Assembly (NCBI GenBank): GCA_016793775.1 | Contig: JAEULK010000082.1 | Span: 1-52,555, forward strand | Source of the DNA: Sphingopyxis sp. | Lineage (GTDB): Bacteria; Pseudomonadota; Alphaproteobacteria; Sphingomonadales; Sphingomonadaceae | DNA: 52,555 nucleotides | Direction: 5' to 3' | Part shown: one piece after another, positions 45,401-52,555 of the stretch | How positions within the stretch are numbered: the first letter of the stretch is position 1 | Layout of the letters: the number at the start of each line of letters is the position of its first letter | The notes under the pieces: model-generated | Database searches by the model: none | What the model saw: only the letters and a program-made list of their open reading frames with translations | Told to the model about the DNA's origin: nothing | Program-made: the position numbers and the translations under genes

Positions 45401-45588
45401 TAGTTCGAGACGGTCGCCGGGTTGTTAGTGTTTCTGTTGACGCTGGAGCTGGTGATGGTGGTGGCGCAGTCGAGCGTCACCGTGCCGTCGCCCGCCGTCG
45501 TCGTCGTCGTACAATCCGCCCATGCGGCGGTCGGCGCCATCAGCGCCAACACCGCCACGCCCAGCCGAAGCCCCGAAATCCGTGCCAT
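42433..45588 (-). CDS. autotransporter (type Va-like) with beta-helix passenger
   Basis: A 1051-aa protein with a signal peptide (MARISGLRLGVAVLALMAPT... AWA), a long Gly/Ser/Thr/Asn-rich passenger (about 25-600) with repeated short beta-strand patterns (NGGTMSGTVNVTG, NRGTINAND) typical of a beta-helix, a linker with two cysteines (ISSLPSTTRPTCTTGG region), and a C-terminal autotransporter beta-barrel (about 780-1051) ending in the aromatic FTLSW. Surface adhesion is the usual role; the ligand is unknown. I chose the ATG at 45588, with GGGGGA upstream; longer in-frame starts add a non-signal-like leader. Confidence 0.87.
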   Translation of the reverse strand: MARISGLRLGVAVLALMAPTAAWADCTTTTTAGDGTVTLDCATTITSSSVNRNTNNPATVSNYQNLAAPLNVIINSGATISGWGLLVDNGSGSSPPSATPRPLNVVNNGTVSHTVGWDDYDESDGLLVSSNGGSIRYSGNGNVSTNGTADAVVGIFGPSTALVIQASGLGNSVTFGSQAVPISATFSGEAGVRLVAESSRLDAWFAGGTIAATRQANGINALIVQAADHINLTMTGGTVVNGGISASLTTGPGHSASSLLTITTDARVTSTSASGAGLSAFSREAGANITLASGGSIDVANIGVWLIPLSGGETRFTTAAGTTINQTGTTGADRIGLRFSPSVGGSLTADLSGAITASGTGILLEPTTGPANVTIRAGGSVSGDQTGVQIFQSAGATGAIDIRNLGTIGGAVAVAGTPAGTAFTLTNGGTMSGTVNVTGASVAGSLFTNSGTWNSGGGTSAFAGSLANRGTINANDGTIGTITIDGNLVLSAGSVYRMDVGSAAADRINVTGTASLAGSLAAFAVGGTFTVGSYTLLTAAGGRSGTFSPLTTTPNNSSVSLRYDANNVFLDVAVANPGQSFSFSSRESLVFNPATVITNRTTAYSTQIIGRLLGGTPLYDQTFATAFADPSVQSGVTAARAAITAAGGPGVIIGDPVRTASTTTSTTVTGASTYSLAGPGVETVTSVTTFGPATILTGALSTCNISSLPSTTRPTCTTGGTSVDLVDADENFNTITDTVYTINETRTDTVTDTLRETYELNGQVVAVGTIHAEVQSGLFDLGGRLLGRLAGPMAANAGWGEVYGFRVRQGGRRDAKGFAAGFNLALAPHLSLAAGIDRGSLDIDVRGATESGDVRLTEGGAALRYDDGAFSAVLSGSYGMGEAETLRTIIGSSAADYDVRVAGVAFDLGYAFDMGGWTLRPVAGIDHVAVRADGFTESDTLGLRVAKRNDSRTRASAGLEVARSWSGVELAVSARYLAILDGRERSTPVAFALAPTRLLAMTAASEPDTALLGARVRVPVSSKAGFYLGYDGRFGGGYTSHAGTIGFTLSW

Positions 45589-45762
45589 CGTCATTCCCCC
45601 ATTTCCTGCATCCAGACACCAAGGCGGCATCGGCACGAAAAAGGGGTCAGCTTCGGCGATTATTTTCGAGTTTTCAGGTCGCGCGCGCAGGAGTTCGCGG
45701 CCATCCGCGCGCCCGTCATCGGCAATTTTTCTCGATTCCGACCTTGAACCTTCACAAATCGC

Positions 45763-45783
45763 GTGCATTATGGTGCAATGCAC
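45763..45783. promoter_or_regulatory. inverted repeat in divergent promoter
   Basis: GTGCATT (45763-45769) and AATGCAC (45777-45783) form a 7-bp inverted repeat in the 230-bp gap between the autotransporter and the small WYL-like gene. It starts about 55 bp upstream of the latter. Possible operator; nothing else is recognisable in this AT-richer gap. Confidence 0.35.
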
Positions 45784-45818
45784 AACAAAAATTCCCTCCC
45801 TCCCCGAGCCTGCCAGCC

Positions 45819-46118
45819 ATGACCGACACCCGCCTCCGGCTGATGGAAGCCATCGCGCGCCGCCGCATGGTCACCGCGCAGTACAATGGCAATGTCATGC
45901 GCCTCGCGCCGCACCAGCTGTTTGAACGGCGCGGCGACCTGTTCGTCAGCGCGCTCAACCTCAGCAAGAACTGGCGCTCGCCCGATGACTGGAAACTCGG
46001 CCATTACAAGCTCGACGGGCTGGCGGTGACCGAATTGCAGGACGAGGAATTCGAGCCCCTGCCCTCGTTCGAGGCCGCCGCGCCGCACGAAGACGACACG
46101 CTGCTCCTCGCCGTCTGA
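45819..46118 (+). CDS. small WYL-like domain protein
   Basis: A 99-aa protein whose core, EAIARRRMVTAQYNGNVMRL, then APHQLFERRGDLFVSAL and WKLGHYKLDGLAV, follows the pattern of a WYL domain (ligand- or nucleotide-sensing beta barrel) without the usual N-terminal helix-turn-helix. It may be a sensor subunit or adaptor. The assignment is by pattern only. It is divergent from the autotransporter, convergent with terC, and has no other partner. Confidence 0.65.
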   Translation: MTDTRLRLMEAIARRRMVTAQYNGNVMRLAPHQLFERRGDLFVSALNLSKNWRSPDDWKLGHYKLDGLAVTELQDEEFEPLPSFEAAAPHEDDTLLLAV

Positions 46119-46150
46119 AAAGGGCGGACCTCGCGGCCCGCCCCCTTCGC

Positions 46151-47137
46151 CTATCGCTCCACCACCAGCGGCTCCCCTCGCGTCTTCACCAGCGACCAGA
46201 TCACCCCGCCCGCGATCAACGCCACCGTCACACCCAGGCTCACCAGCGGCGGGAACTTGTCGCCGCCGAGGACGAAGTCGGCGACGAAAATCTTCGATCC
46301 GATGAACACCAGCACCAGCGCCAGCGCATATTTGAGGTAATGGAAGCGGTGCACCATCGCCGACAGCGCGAAATACAGCGCGCGCAGGCCCAGGATCGCC
46401 ATGATGTTCGACGTATAGACGATGAAGGTGTCGGTCGTGATCGCGAAGATCGCCGGCACGCTGTCGACCGCGAACACCAGGTCGGCGAGGTTGATGACGA
46501 CCAGCGCGAGAAACAGCGGCGTCGCGGTCAGCGCCAGCTTGCCGGTCTTGCTGTCCGGCAGCTTCACGAAGAATTTTTCGCCGTGCAGGTCATGCGTCAG
46601 CGGGATGTGGCGCGACAGCCATTTGACCACCGGATTGCCCTTCACGTCCATCGGCGTGTCGCTGGCGAACAGCATCTTCACGCCGGTGAAGATCAGGAAA
46701 GCGGCGAAGATATACAGTATCCAGCCATATTCGGTGACCAGCGCCGCGCCGCCCGCGATCATGATGCCGCGCAGCACGATCACCGCGACGATACCCCACA
46801 GCAAGGCGCGATATTGATAGCGCGGCGGGATCGCAAAGGTCGCGAAGATCAGCGAAATCACGAAGATATTGTCGATCGACAGCGCCTTCTCGATGAAGAA
46901 GCCGGTATAATATTGCAGCCCCGCCTCGCCGCCCTTCGCGGCCCAGATCCAGGCCCCGAACGCGAGCGCGATACTGATGTAAAAGGCCGACAGCTTCAAA
47001 CTCTCGCCGATGCCCATTTCCTTGTTCTCCTTGTTCAGGAACCCAAGGTCGAAGGCGGTAAGAGCGACGACCAGCCCGATGAAGGCCAGCCAGAACCAGG
47101 CCGGGGTACCCAGCCAGTCCGCGGTCAGAAATTCCAT
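46151..47137 (-). CDS. TerC family membrane protein
   Basis: A 328-aa multi-pass membrane protein of the TerC/Alx family. It shows nine or so hydrophobic segments, the conserved EKALSIDNIFVISLIF and LADLVFAVDSVPAIFAIT motifs with their acidic intramembrane residues, and RALYFALSAMVHRFHYLK. Characterised relatives take part in manganese export, tellurium resistance or membrane-protein metalation. AGGGATGAT precedes the ATG. A terminator-like palindrome lies only 26 bp upstream. Confidence 0.93.
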   Translation of the reverse strand: MEFLTADWLGTPAWFWLAFIGLVVALTAFDLGFLNKENKEMGIGESLKLSAFYISIALAFGAWIWAAKGGEAGLQYYTGFFIEKALSIDNIFVISLIFATFAIPPRYQYRALLWGIVAVIVLRGIMIAGGAALVTEYGWILYIFAAFLIFTGVKMLFASDTPMDVKGNPVVKWLSRHIPLTHDLHGEKFFVKLPDSKTGKLALTATPLFLALVVINLADLVFAVDSVPAIFAITTDTFIVYTSNIMAILGLRALYFALSAMVHRFHYLKYALALVLVFIGSKIFVADFVLGGDKFPPLVSLGVTVALIAGGVIWSLVKTRGEPLVVER

Positions 47138-47158
47138 GATATCATCCCTGGTTGCGCC

Positions 47159-47188
47159 AAAAGCGCCGCTTCCCGCGGGAAGCGGCGC
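47159..47188 (-). terminator. terminator between the DUF465 gene and terC
   Basis: A perfect GC-rich palindrome GCGCCGCTTCCCG / CGGGAAGCGGCGC (47163-47188) is followed on the minus strand by TTTTGG. It ends the DUF465 transcript 22 bp after its stop codon and lies in the terC leader. The T-run is short, so partial readthrough into terC is possible. Confidence 0.7.
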
Positions 47189-47210
47189 GATCGGCCATTG
47201 GTCTTATGGG

Positions 47211-47390
47211 TTAGAGCGCGAACGCCGGCGGGCGCGACAGTCCCGCGAGCCGTTTGCGGACCGCAAGCTTCAGCGTTTTCAGCCTAAGCAGTCGGAACGG
47301 ACTCGCGGCGTCGCGGCTTTCGCGGCGCAGCGCGTCGTCGATCTGACGATGCAGCAAGGTCAGCCGGTAAAATCGGGGATTGAGCGTCAT
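47211..47390 (-). CDS. DUF465 (YdcH-like) micro-protein
   Basis: A 59-aa basic, helical protein, MTLNPRFYRLTLLHRQIDDA followed by LRRESRDAASPFRLLRLKTL and a KLAVRKRLA stretch. This is the pattern of the DUF465/YdcH family (LHRxID...LKxLKLxxKDRL), whose function is unknown. A strong AGGAGG lies 9 nt before the ATG. An intrinsic terminator and then terC follow on the same strand. Confidence 0.85.
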   Translation of the reverse strand: MTLNPRFYRLTLLHRQIDDALRRESRDAASPFRLLRLKTLKLAVRKRLAGLSRPPAFAL

Positions 47391-47641
47391 GAAACAGGGC
47401 CTCCTGATTGAGAAATCAAGCAGGTGACGCCGACGCCGGGACCCTTATAGGGGGGGAGGAGGGCCGCCAGGCATCGGTGTCACCCGATGCGGTCCGACAT
47501 CACGTGGCGGGAAAAATCCCGCCGACGCCAGAGGGGCCCGGCCCGCACAAGAATGATTTAGGTTGGGCGGGTCTGGCTTTCAAGGCGTCGCCGCGTCATG
47601 CTGGCCGAAATAATCTTCGGTCCGGCCCGGGAGCGCCCATC

Positions 47642-48409
47642 ATGTCCGTCCTCATCGCCCGCGATGGCCCCGCCTTCATCGTCACCATCGACCGCCCGGC
47701 CAGGCGCAACGCCGTCGATCCCGCGACCGCCGAGGCGCTGCGCAGCGCCTTCGCCGATTTCGCCGCCGACGCCAGCGCGCGCGTCGCGATCCTCACCGGC
47801 AGCGGTGGCCATTTCTGCGCCGGTTTCGACCTGACCGCGGTCGGCACCAGCCGCTACGACCCCGACGGCCCCGGCCCGATGGGACCCACGCGCCTGCTGC
47901 TGGACAAGCCGGTGATCGCCGCGGTCGAGGGCAGCGCGGTCGCAGGCGGGCTCGAACTCGCGCTGTGGTGCGACCTGCGCGTTGCGGCGGAAAGTGCGGT
48001 GTTCGGCGTCTATTGCCGCCGCTGGGGGGTACCGCTGATCGACGGCGGCACCGTGCGCCTGCCCCGCATCGTCGGCCAGGGCCGCGCGCTCGACATGATC
48101 CTCACCGGTCGCCCCGTCGCCTCGGACGAGGCGCACCGCATCGGCCTCGCCGACCGAGTCGTGCCCGACGGTCAGGCCCTCCCCGCCGCGATCGCGCTCG
48201 CGAAGCAGATCGCCGCCTTCCCGCAGCTCTGCATGACGAGCGACCGCAAAAGCGCCTATCGCCAATGGGACCTCGATCTCGCCGATGCCCTCGCCCACGA
48301 AGCGCATGCCGGCGTCGCCCCCTTGCGCGAGGGGGCGACAGCGGGCGCGAAACAATTTACCCAAGGCGAAGGCCGCAGCGGCAGCTTCGCCGCCTTCAAA
48401 GGGGAATGA
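47642..48409 (+). CDS. enoyl-CoA hydratase/isomerase family protein
   Basis: A 255-aa crotonase-fold protein with the oxyanion-hole segments GSGGHFCAGFDLTA and KPVIAAVEGSAVAGGLELAL, and VPLIDGGTVRLPRIVG in the region of the catalytic acid. It is probably an enoyl-CoA hydratase of fatty-acid or branched-chain catabolism; the exact substrate is unclear. The 250 bp upstream (47391-47641) hold a G-run and no gene. It is linked by a 2-bp gap to the following hydrolase gene. Confidence 0.9.
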   Translation: MSVLIARDGPAFIVTIDRPARRNAVDPATAEALRSAFADFAADASARVAILTGSGGHFCAGFDLTAVGTSRYDPDGPGPMGPTRLLLDKPVIAAVEGSAVAGGLELALWCDLRVAAESAVFGVYCRRWGVPLIDGGTVRLPRIVGQGRALDMILTGRPVASDEAHRIGLADRVVPDGQALPAAIALAKQIAAFPQLCMTSDRKSAYRQWDLDLADALAHEAHAGVAPLREGATAGAKQFTQGEGRSGSFAAFKGE

Positions 48410-48411
48410 CG

Positions 48412-49302
48412 ATGAAGCCGATGACGAAAAGCTGGATCGCCGCCGCGCTGCTCGCCCTGCCCCTCCCCGCACTCGCGCAGCCGGCGCAGCTCCCCGCCGC
48501 CATCTACACCGACCCGCCCGCCGACAAGGATCATCCCGCCGCGATGGAGGTGGTCCACATCCCCACCGGCGGCCTCGAAATCAACGGCGTTGCCTATATC
48601 GCGGCGGGCGCCGGCCCGCACCCGACCGTCATCCTCTGCCACGGCCTGCCCGGCAACGAAAAGAGCCTCGACCTCGCGCAGGCGATGCGCCGCGCGGGCT
48701 GGACCGTCATCACCTTCAATTATCGTGGTTCGTGGGGCAGCCCCGGCGCCTATCGCTTCGCGCAGAATCTCGAGGATGCGGGCGCCGTCCTCGCCTTCGC
48801 GCGCGATCCCGCCAATGCCGCGAAGCTGCGCATCGACCCGAAACGCCTCGTCATCATCGGCCACAGCATGGGCGGCTGGGTCACCGCGCTCACCGCCGCG
48901 AAGGACAAGCAACTCATCGGCGCCGCGATGATCTCCGCCGCCAACCTCGGCGCCTTCGCCAAGGCCCCGCGCGAGCAGCTCGCCGCGGGCATGAAAGCCA
49001 ACGGCCAGGAAGCCCTCGCCGGCACCTCGCCCGAAATCATGGCCGACGAACTGATCGCCAAAGCCGACGCCTTCGACTGGCAGAAAGCCGCCCCCGCCCT
49101 CGCCGCCACCAACCTCTTCATCCTTTCCTCCGACGACGGCCTTGCGCCCGGCACCGACGCGCTGGCGAAGGCGATTCAGGGTGCCGGCGGCGCGAAGGTG
49201 AAGACGTTGCATGTGGCGACCGACCATAGCTGGTCCGACGCGCGGGTGCGGTTGCAGGCGGAGGTCTTGCGGTGGTTGGGCGCGTTGAAGGCAGTAAACT
49301 AA
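48412..49302 (+). CDS. secreted alpha/beta hydrolase
   Basis: A 296-aa hydrolase with a signal peptide (WIAAALLALPLPALAQ). The fold markers are VILCHGLPGNEK (oxyanion loop), the nucleophile elbow GHSMGG, a late aspartate in LSSDDGLAPG and the histidine in ATDHSWSD. Function is likely esterase/peptidase-like and periplasmic; the substrate is unknown. GGGGA lies 6 nt before the ATG at 48412. It is the last high-GC gene before the lower-GC cassette. Confidence 0.9.
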   Translation: MKPMTKSWIAAALLALPLPALAQPAQLPAAIYTDPPADKDHPAAMEVVHIPTGGLEINGVAYIAAGAGPHPTVILCHGLPGNEKSLDLAQAMRRAGWTVITFNYRGSWGSPGAYRFAQNLEDAGAVLAFARDPANAAKLRIDPKRLVIIGHSMGGWVTALTAAKDKQLIGAAMISAANLGAFAKAPREQLAAGMKANGQEALAGTSPEIMADELIAKADAFDWQKAAPALAATNLFILSSDDGLAPGTDALAKAIQGAGGAKVKTLHVATDHSWSDARVRLQAEVLRWLGALKAVN

Positions 49303-49439
49303 AAAACGCCGGCGCCAAGCACCTGCAACGCACATTGTTCCATATTTTCGGTCGCGTTCGAAGTGACAAATGCTTTCCCGCTTGCATACTTCCAGACAGT
49401 GATTCAGACAGAGCCAATGAGTATCGAAAGTCCATCCGT

Positions 49440-50504
49440 ATGCTGAAAAGCGCCTCGCTATCAAACTTCACCAGCGTACCAAGAGGGACATGGAAATTCT
49501 CGCCCGGTCTCAATGTGATAGTGGGCGAGAATGGCCTCGGGAAATCTCACGTCCTGAAGGCGCTATATTCCGTGCTGAAGTCTCTCACTCCGGACAACGC
49601 AACGGTCGAAGGAATGTCGCTCGAAAAACTCAGCAAGACCCAGTCCGAAAAGCGGATCGCCGACGAACTGAGCGGCAACTTGCGGCCGGATACTCTCGGT
49701 CGCCTCGTGAAACGGCAGCAGGGACGCAACAAGTCAGAAATTTCACTCCGATTCGACGACAAAAACTTGGATATCGACTTTAGCTTCGCAACTCAATCGC
49801 GGTCTCAGGTTGATATCACCCTTATGCCGACCCTGCACTTGAGAAAGACGCCCGTATTCATCCCAACTCGTGAACTAATAACACTCTCCCCTTGGTTCGT
49901 GTCACTGTACGATTCTTACAATGTCCCGTTCGAGAAGACTTGGCGAGACACGGTATCACTGCTCGGCGCACCAAGCTTGCGCGGCCCGCGCGAAGCCAAG
50001 GTCAAGGATTTTCTATCACCAATCGAAGATGCTATGGGCGGCACAGTCGAAGTCGATGGCCACGGCCGATTCTTCCTCAAAGTCAACGGCGGAAGAATGG
50101 AAGCCCCGCTGGTGGCCGAGGGGCTGCGCAAGTTCGCCATGCTTGCGCGTCTCATCAGCACCGGAGTGCTGTTGGAGCAGGGTTACCTGTTCTGGGACGA
50201 ACCCGAAACGAACCTCAACCCCAAGCTCATCAAGGTTCTCGCCAAGGTAATTGTCGACCTTTCCGACCAAGGTATTCAGGTTTTTGTCGCCACGCATTCT
50301 ACATTCCTGTTGCGCGAAATCGCAATACTCACGGATGGCCGAAAAGCGAAAAACTCTCGCTATTTCGGCCTCGTGGCATCAGGTAATGACGATGTCTCAA
50401 CGTTGGAACAGGGAGACTCCGTCGAGGAGATCGGAACACTCGTTCTGCTTGATGAAGAACTAGCCCAATCGGACAGATATATGGATGCGCAAGCGGATGC
50501 CTAA
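49440..50504 (+). CDS. OLD/ABC-like AAA ATPase of a two-gene cassette
   Basis: A 354-aa ATPase of the AAA_15/AAA_21 (OLD-like, SMC/ABC-related) group, without a TOPRIM nuclease domain. Walker A is VGENGLGKS (K35, S36); a signature-like helix VAEGLRKFAMLARL starts near 225; Walker B is YLFWDEPETNLNP (D253, E254) with the D-loop following; the H-loop histidine is H286 in FVATHST. The middle region (about 60-215) would form the coiled/arm part. GC and codon use are visibly lower than in the flanks. The start is the ATG at 49440; a 9-codon frame beginning at 49418 overlaps it. It overlaps the next gene by 20 bp. Function is probably defence-related, by analogy with ATPase-nuclease pairs such as Septu or PARIS; it is not an evident member of either. 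Confidence 0.85.
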   Translation: MLKSASLSNFTSVPRGTWKFSPGLNVIVGENGLGKSHVLKALYSVLKSLTPDNATVEGMSLEKLSKTQSEKRIADELSGNLRPDTLGRLVKRQQGRNKSEISLRFDDKNLDIDFSFATQSRSQVDITLMPTLHLRKTPVFIPTRELITLSPWFVSLYDSYNVPFEKTWRDTVSLLGAPSLRGPREAKVKDFLSPIEDAMGGTVEVDGHGRFFLKVNGGRMEAPLVAEGLRKFAMLARLISTGVLLEQGYLFWDEPETNLNPKLIKVLAKVIVDLSDQGIQVFVATHSTFLLREIAILTDGRKAKNSRYFGLVASGNDDVSTLEQGDSVEEIGTLVLLDEELAQSDRYMDAQADA

Positions 50505-51012
50505 TGTGACGCTGGTCGAAGGACGCCTGTCGTTCGCATTCGCAAATGTCGATTTCGCGGAGCGATATGACGATTGGCAGCATTATCGCAATCAATATAA
50601 TCGGACTTGCGGCAGCTCTAAAGCCGTGGATTTTCTGGTGTCAAAGAACGGCCAAATCTGGCTCATCGAGGTTAAGGATTATAGACAACACAAGCGCAGC
50701 AAGGCAATCGACCTCGCTGATGAGATCGCACTGAAAGTTCGAGACACAATGGCCGGCCTCGTCAGCGCAAAATACTTGGCTAATGATATCAATGAAGCAA
50801 GCGCAGCACGCGCGGCATTGTCAAAGACAAGGCTACGCGTCGCGTTCCATCTTGAGCAGCCAAGGCAGCCTAGCAGATTGTTTCCCTTATCGGTCGATCC
50901 GGCTAATATCAAAATGAAGCTTAGGCAAATCTTGCGGTTTGCTGACCCACATCCCGAAATCTTCGACCGCAGAAGTTTCCCGCCGCAATTAGGTACTGTT
51001 AATAGTATTTGA
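50485..51012 (+). CDS. PD-(D/E)XK nuclease-like effector
   Basis: A 175-aa protein that I do not recognise as a named family. The central block KAVDFLVSKNGQIWLIEVKD fits a PD-(D/E)XK nuclease core: D49, then E62-x-K64 on the next strand, with acidic E26 in the preceding helix (FAERYDDWQHYR) and basic residues after it (QHKRSK). It starts inside the ATPase gene (ATG 50485, alternative 50497), so translation is coupled and a complex is likely. Base composition is lower in GC than the flanks, suggesting transfer. Inferred role: the effector nuclease directed or released by the ATPase. Confidence 0.72.
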   Translation: MRKRMPNVTLVEGRLSFAFANVDFAERYDDWQHYRNQYNRTCGSSKAVDFLVSKNGQIWLIEVKDYRQHKRSKAIDLADEIALKVRDTMAGLVSAKYLANDINEASAARAALSKTRLRVAFHLEQPRQPSRLFPLSVDPANIKMKLRQILRFADPHPEIFDRRSFPPQLGTVNSI

Positions 51013-51060
51013 TCTGCCGTACCTACTTTTCTCCAGTTCGGCCAAGTCAAAAATCCCCCC

Positions 51061-52386
51061 TCACTTCCCCATCAACTTCATCGCCATCCCCGTCAGCGCC
51101 TCGGTTGCGGTCGAAATCACCGTGTCCGCCTCGGGCGCCCAGAACGGTGAATGCAAACTCGGCAAACTCTTGCCCGCCTTTTGCGCCGCGTCATATTCGG
51201 CGCGCGGGACGCCGCCGACCCAGATGATCAGGCTCTTCACATCCTTGTTGGCGTCGCGCGAATAGCGGCTGAAATCCTCGCCGCCCATCACCGGAGGCAT
51301 CTGCGTCACGCGCGCCTCGCCAAAGCGGGTCTTGAGGAAGGCCGCCATCTCCTCGGTAAAATCGACCGTGTTGAAGGTCGCGGGGGTATATTCGTCCTTC
51401 TGGACGCTCACCACCGGCATGCGGTCGTCGGGCATGCCCGCCGCGATCGCCTCGCCCTTGGCGATGCGCGCGATCCCGTCGAGCAGATGACCCCGCACCT
51501 CGTCCGAATAGCTGCGCACGGTCAGCTGCAACCGCGCCTCGTCCGAAATGATATTATGCTTGGCGCCCGCGTGAAAGCTGCCGACGGTCACCACCGCGCT
51601 GTCGAGCGGGCTGATCTCGCGCGAAACCAGCGTCTGCAGCGCCCCGACGATGCGGCTCGCCAGCACGATCGGGTCCTTGGTCGTCTGCGGATAGGCGCCA
51701 TGCCCGCCGACCCCCTTCACCAATATGTCGACGCTATCGACATTGGCGAGCGCATAACCCGGCGTGTAACCGATCTGCCCCGCCGGAAACTGCGCCGCGT
51801 CGTGGAACGCGAGGGCATATTGGGGTTTGGGAAAGCGCGTGTAGAGTCCATCCTCCAGCATCATCCGCGCGCCCGCGCCGCGTTCCTCGGCGGGCTGGCC
51901 GATCATCACCAAAGTGCCCGACCATTTATCCTTGTTCGCCGCCATGCGCCGCGCGGTGCCGACCCAGGCGGTCATATGCGTGTCGTGGCCGCACGCATGC
52001 ATCACGCCGGTCTCAACGCCTTCCTTGGTCGTCACCCGCACCTTCGACGCGCCGGGCAGTCCGGTCTGCTCGATCACCGGCAGCCCGTCCATGTCGGCGC
52101 GCAGCATCACCACCGGGCCGGGGCCGTTCTCCATCACCGCGACGATGCCGGTGCCGCCGACCTTTTCGGTGACCTTGAACCCCAGCTTGCGCGCCTCGGC
52201 GGCCATGACGCCCGCCGAGCGCACCTCCATGAAGCTGAGTTCGGGATTGGCGTGCAGATCCTTGTAGATCGCCATCAGCGTCGGCATGTCCTTCCTGATC
52301 TCGGCCTGGATCGCCGGGTCGCCCGTCTGCGCCGCCGCCGGCGCAATCAATGCCAGCGCCGCGGCGCTCGTCCACAAAATCCGCAT
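51061..52386 (-). CDS. secreted M20 family metallopeptidase/amidohydrolase
   Basis: A 441-aa exported zinc-dependent hydrolase of the M20D group (amidohydrolase, hippuricase-like). It has a signal peptide (LWTSAAALALIAPAAAQ), HANPELSFME, RADMDGLPV, the metal-binding MHACGHDTHMTA, the catalytic QPAEERGAGA and the dimerisation-domain segment GVGGHGAYPQTTKDP. It probably hydrolyses N-acyl amino acids or small peptides in the periplasm. It is convergent with the ATPase/nuclease cassette, 48 bp away. 52387-52555 upstream shows no gene within the window. Confidence 0.93.
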   Translation of the reverse strand: MRILWTSAAALALIAPAAAQTGDPAIQAEIRKDMPTLMAIYKDLHANPELSFMEVRSAGVMAAEARKLGFKVTEKVGGTGIVAVMENGPGPVVMLRADMDGLPVIEQTGLPGASKVRVTTKEGVETGVMHACGHDTHMTAWVGTARRMAANKDKWSGTLVMIGQPAEERGAGARMMLEDGLYTRFPKPQYALAFHDAAQFPAGQIGYTPGYALANVDSVDILVKGVGGHGAYPQTTKDPIVLASRIVGALQTLVSREISPLDSAVVTVGSFHAGAKHNIISDEARLQLTVRSYSDEVRGHLLDGIARIAKGEAIAAGMPDDRMPVVSVQKDEYTPATFNTVDFTEEMAAFLKTRFGEARVTQMPPVMGGEDFSRYSRDANKDVKSLIIWVGGVPRAEYDAAQKAGKSLPSLHSPFWAPEADTVISTATEALTGMAMKLMGK

Positions 52387-52555
52387 CTTATTCCCCTGTT
52401 GTTAGCGCGATGGCCTCAACCCAATCCGTTTGTGTCGAGGGGCGGCGGGACCCCGCTACGCACCGCCATCCCGCGCGGGGGTCGACGGAGCGCGCCCCCA
52501 AACGGCATAAAGGCTCGGTTACCAACCGTTTACAGGCCGCCGGCCCGCTTTGGAT

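Noticed and set aside
49418-49447. A 9-codon upstream frame ending on the ATPase start codon
   Set aside because: It has no clear ribosome site and is too short to judge; it could be a leader peptide but nothing else supports it.
49303-51060. Attachment sites or direct repeats bounding the ATPase/nuclease cassette
   Set aside because: No matching repeats, tRNA end or integrase were visible at either edge.

Overview
The window looks like chromosomal DNA of a high-GC alphaproteobacterium of the order Sphingomonadales (Sphingopyxis/Sphingomonas type). The grounds are the gene content (a CcrM-type GANTC methylase, a three-part pnt transhydrogenase, an aa3-type oxidase subunit IV micro-gene, a folP/glmM neighbourhood, an XrtA-linked exopolysaccharide locus) and several short palindromic interspersed repeats of the kind common in this group. 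This is inference from reading; no database search was possible. No rRNA, tRNA, CRISPR array or complete transposon was seen.

Layout. 1-5.1 kb (minus strand): an oxidase subunit IV micro-gene, pntAA, two secreted fasciclin-domain genes, then pntAB-pntB. The transhydrogenase operon is thus split by two unrelated genes and an intrinsic terminator. 5.2-6.7 kb: a sigma-54-activator-like response regulator with degenerate key motifs. 6.7-13.8 kb (minus): folP, ccrM, an SDR, rnhB, a thiD-VOC fusion, a DUF1272 gene and glmM. The region upstream of ccrM carries nine GANTC sites in about 150 bp. 13.9-17.4 kb: a dicarboxylate/amino-acid symporter overlapping an aldo/keto reductase, then DUF1003 and NnrU membrane proteins, followed by a 252-bp element of nested perfect inverted repeats. 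17.8-22.3 kb (minus): an operon of a POT peptide transporter and two amidohydrolases, one apparently catalytically dead. 22.4-23.4 kb: a nitroreductase and a small GntR regulator.

23.6-33.4 kb: the PrsT-PrsR-PrsK-sugar transferase part of an XrtA/PEP-CTERM exopolysaccharide locus (minus), then manC, a decayed DUF885 gene tail and an MFS transporter (plus). 33.4-39.1 kb (minus): an HD-GYP phosphodiesterase and a large secreted TPR-CHAT protein. 39.1-42.3 kb: a RamB-like regulator divergent from isocitrate lyase. 42.4-47.4 kb: an autotransporter, a small WYL-like protein, TerC and a DUF465 micro-gene. 47.6-49.3 kb: an enoyl-CoA hydratase-like protein and a secreted alpha/beta hydrolase.

49.4-51.0 kb: a compact two-gene cassette of visibly lower GC, with an OLD/ABC-like AAA ATPase overlapping a small PD-(D/E)XK nuclease-like protein. 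It sits between housekeeping genes and is the best candidate here for an undescribed (probably defence) system. The window ends with a secreted M20 metallopeptidase.

At least five kinds of short palindromic repeat occur between genes, and two of them have become part of reading frames (thiD-VOC and an amidohydrolase signal region).
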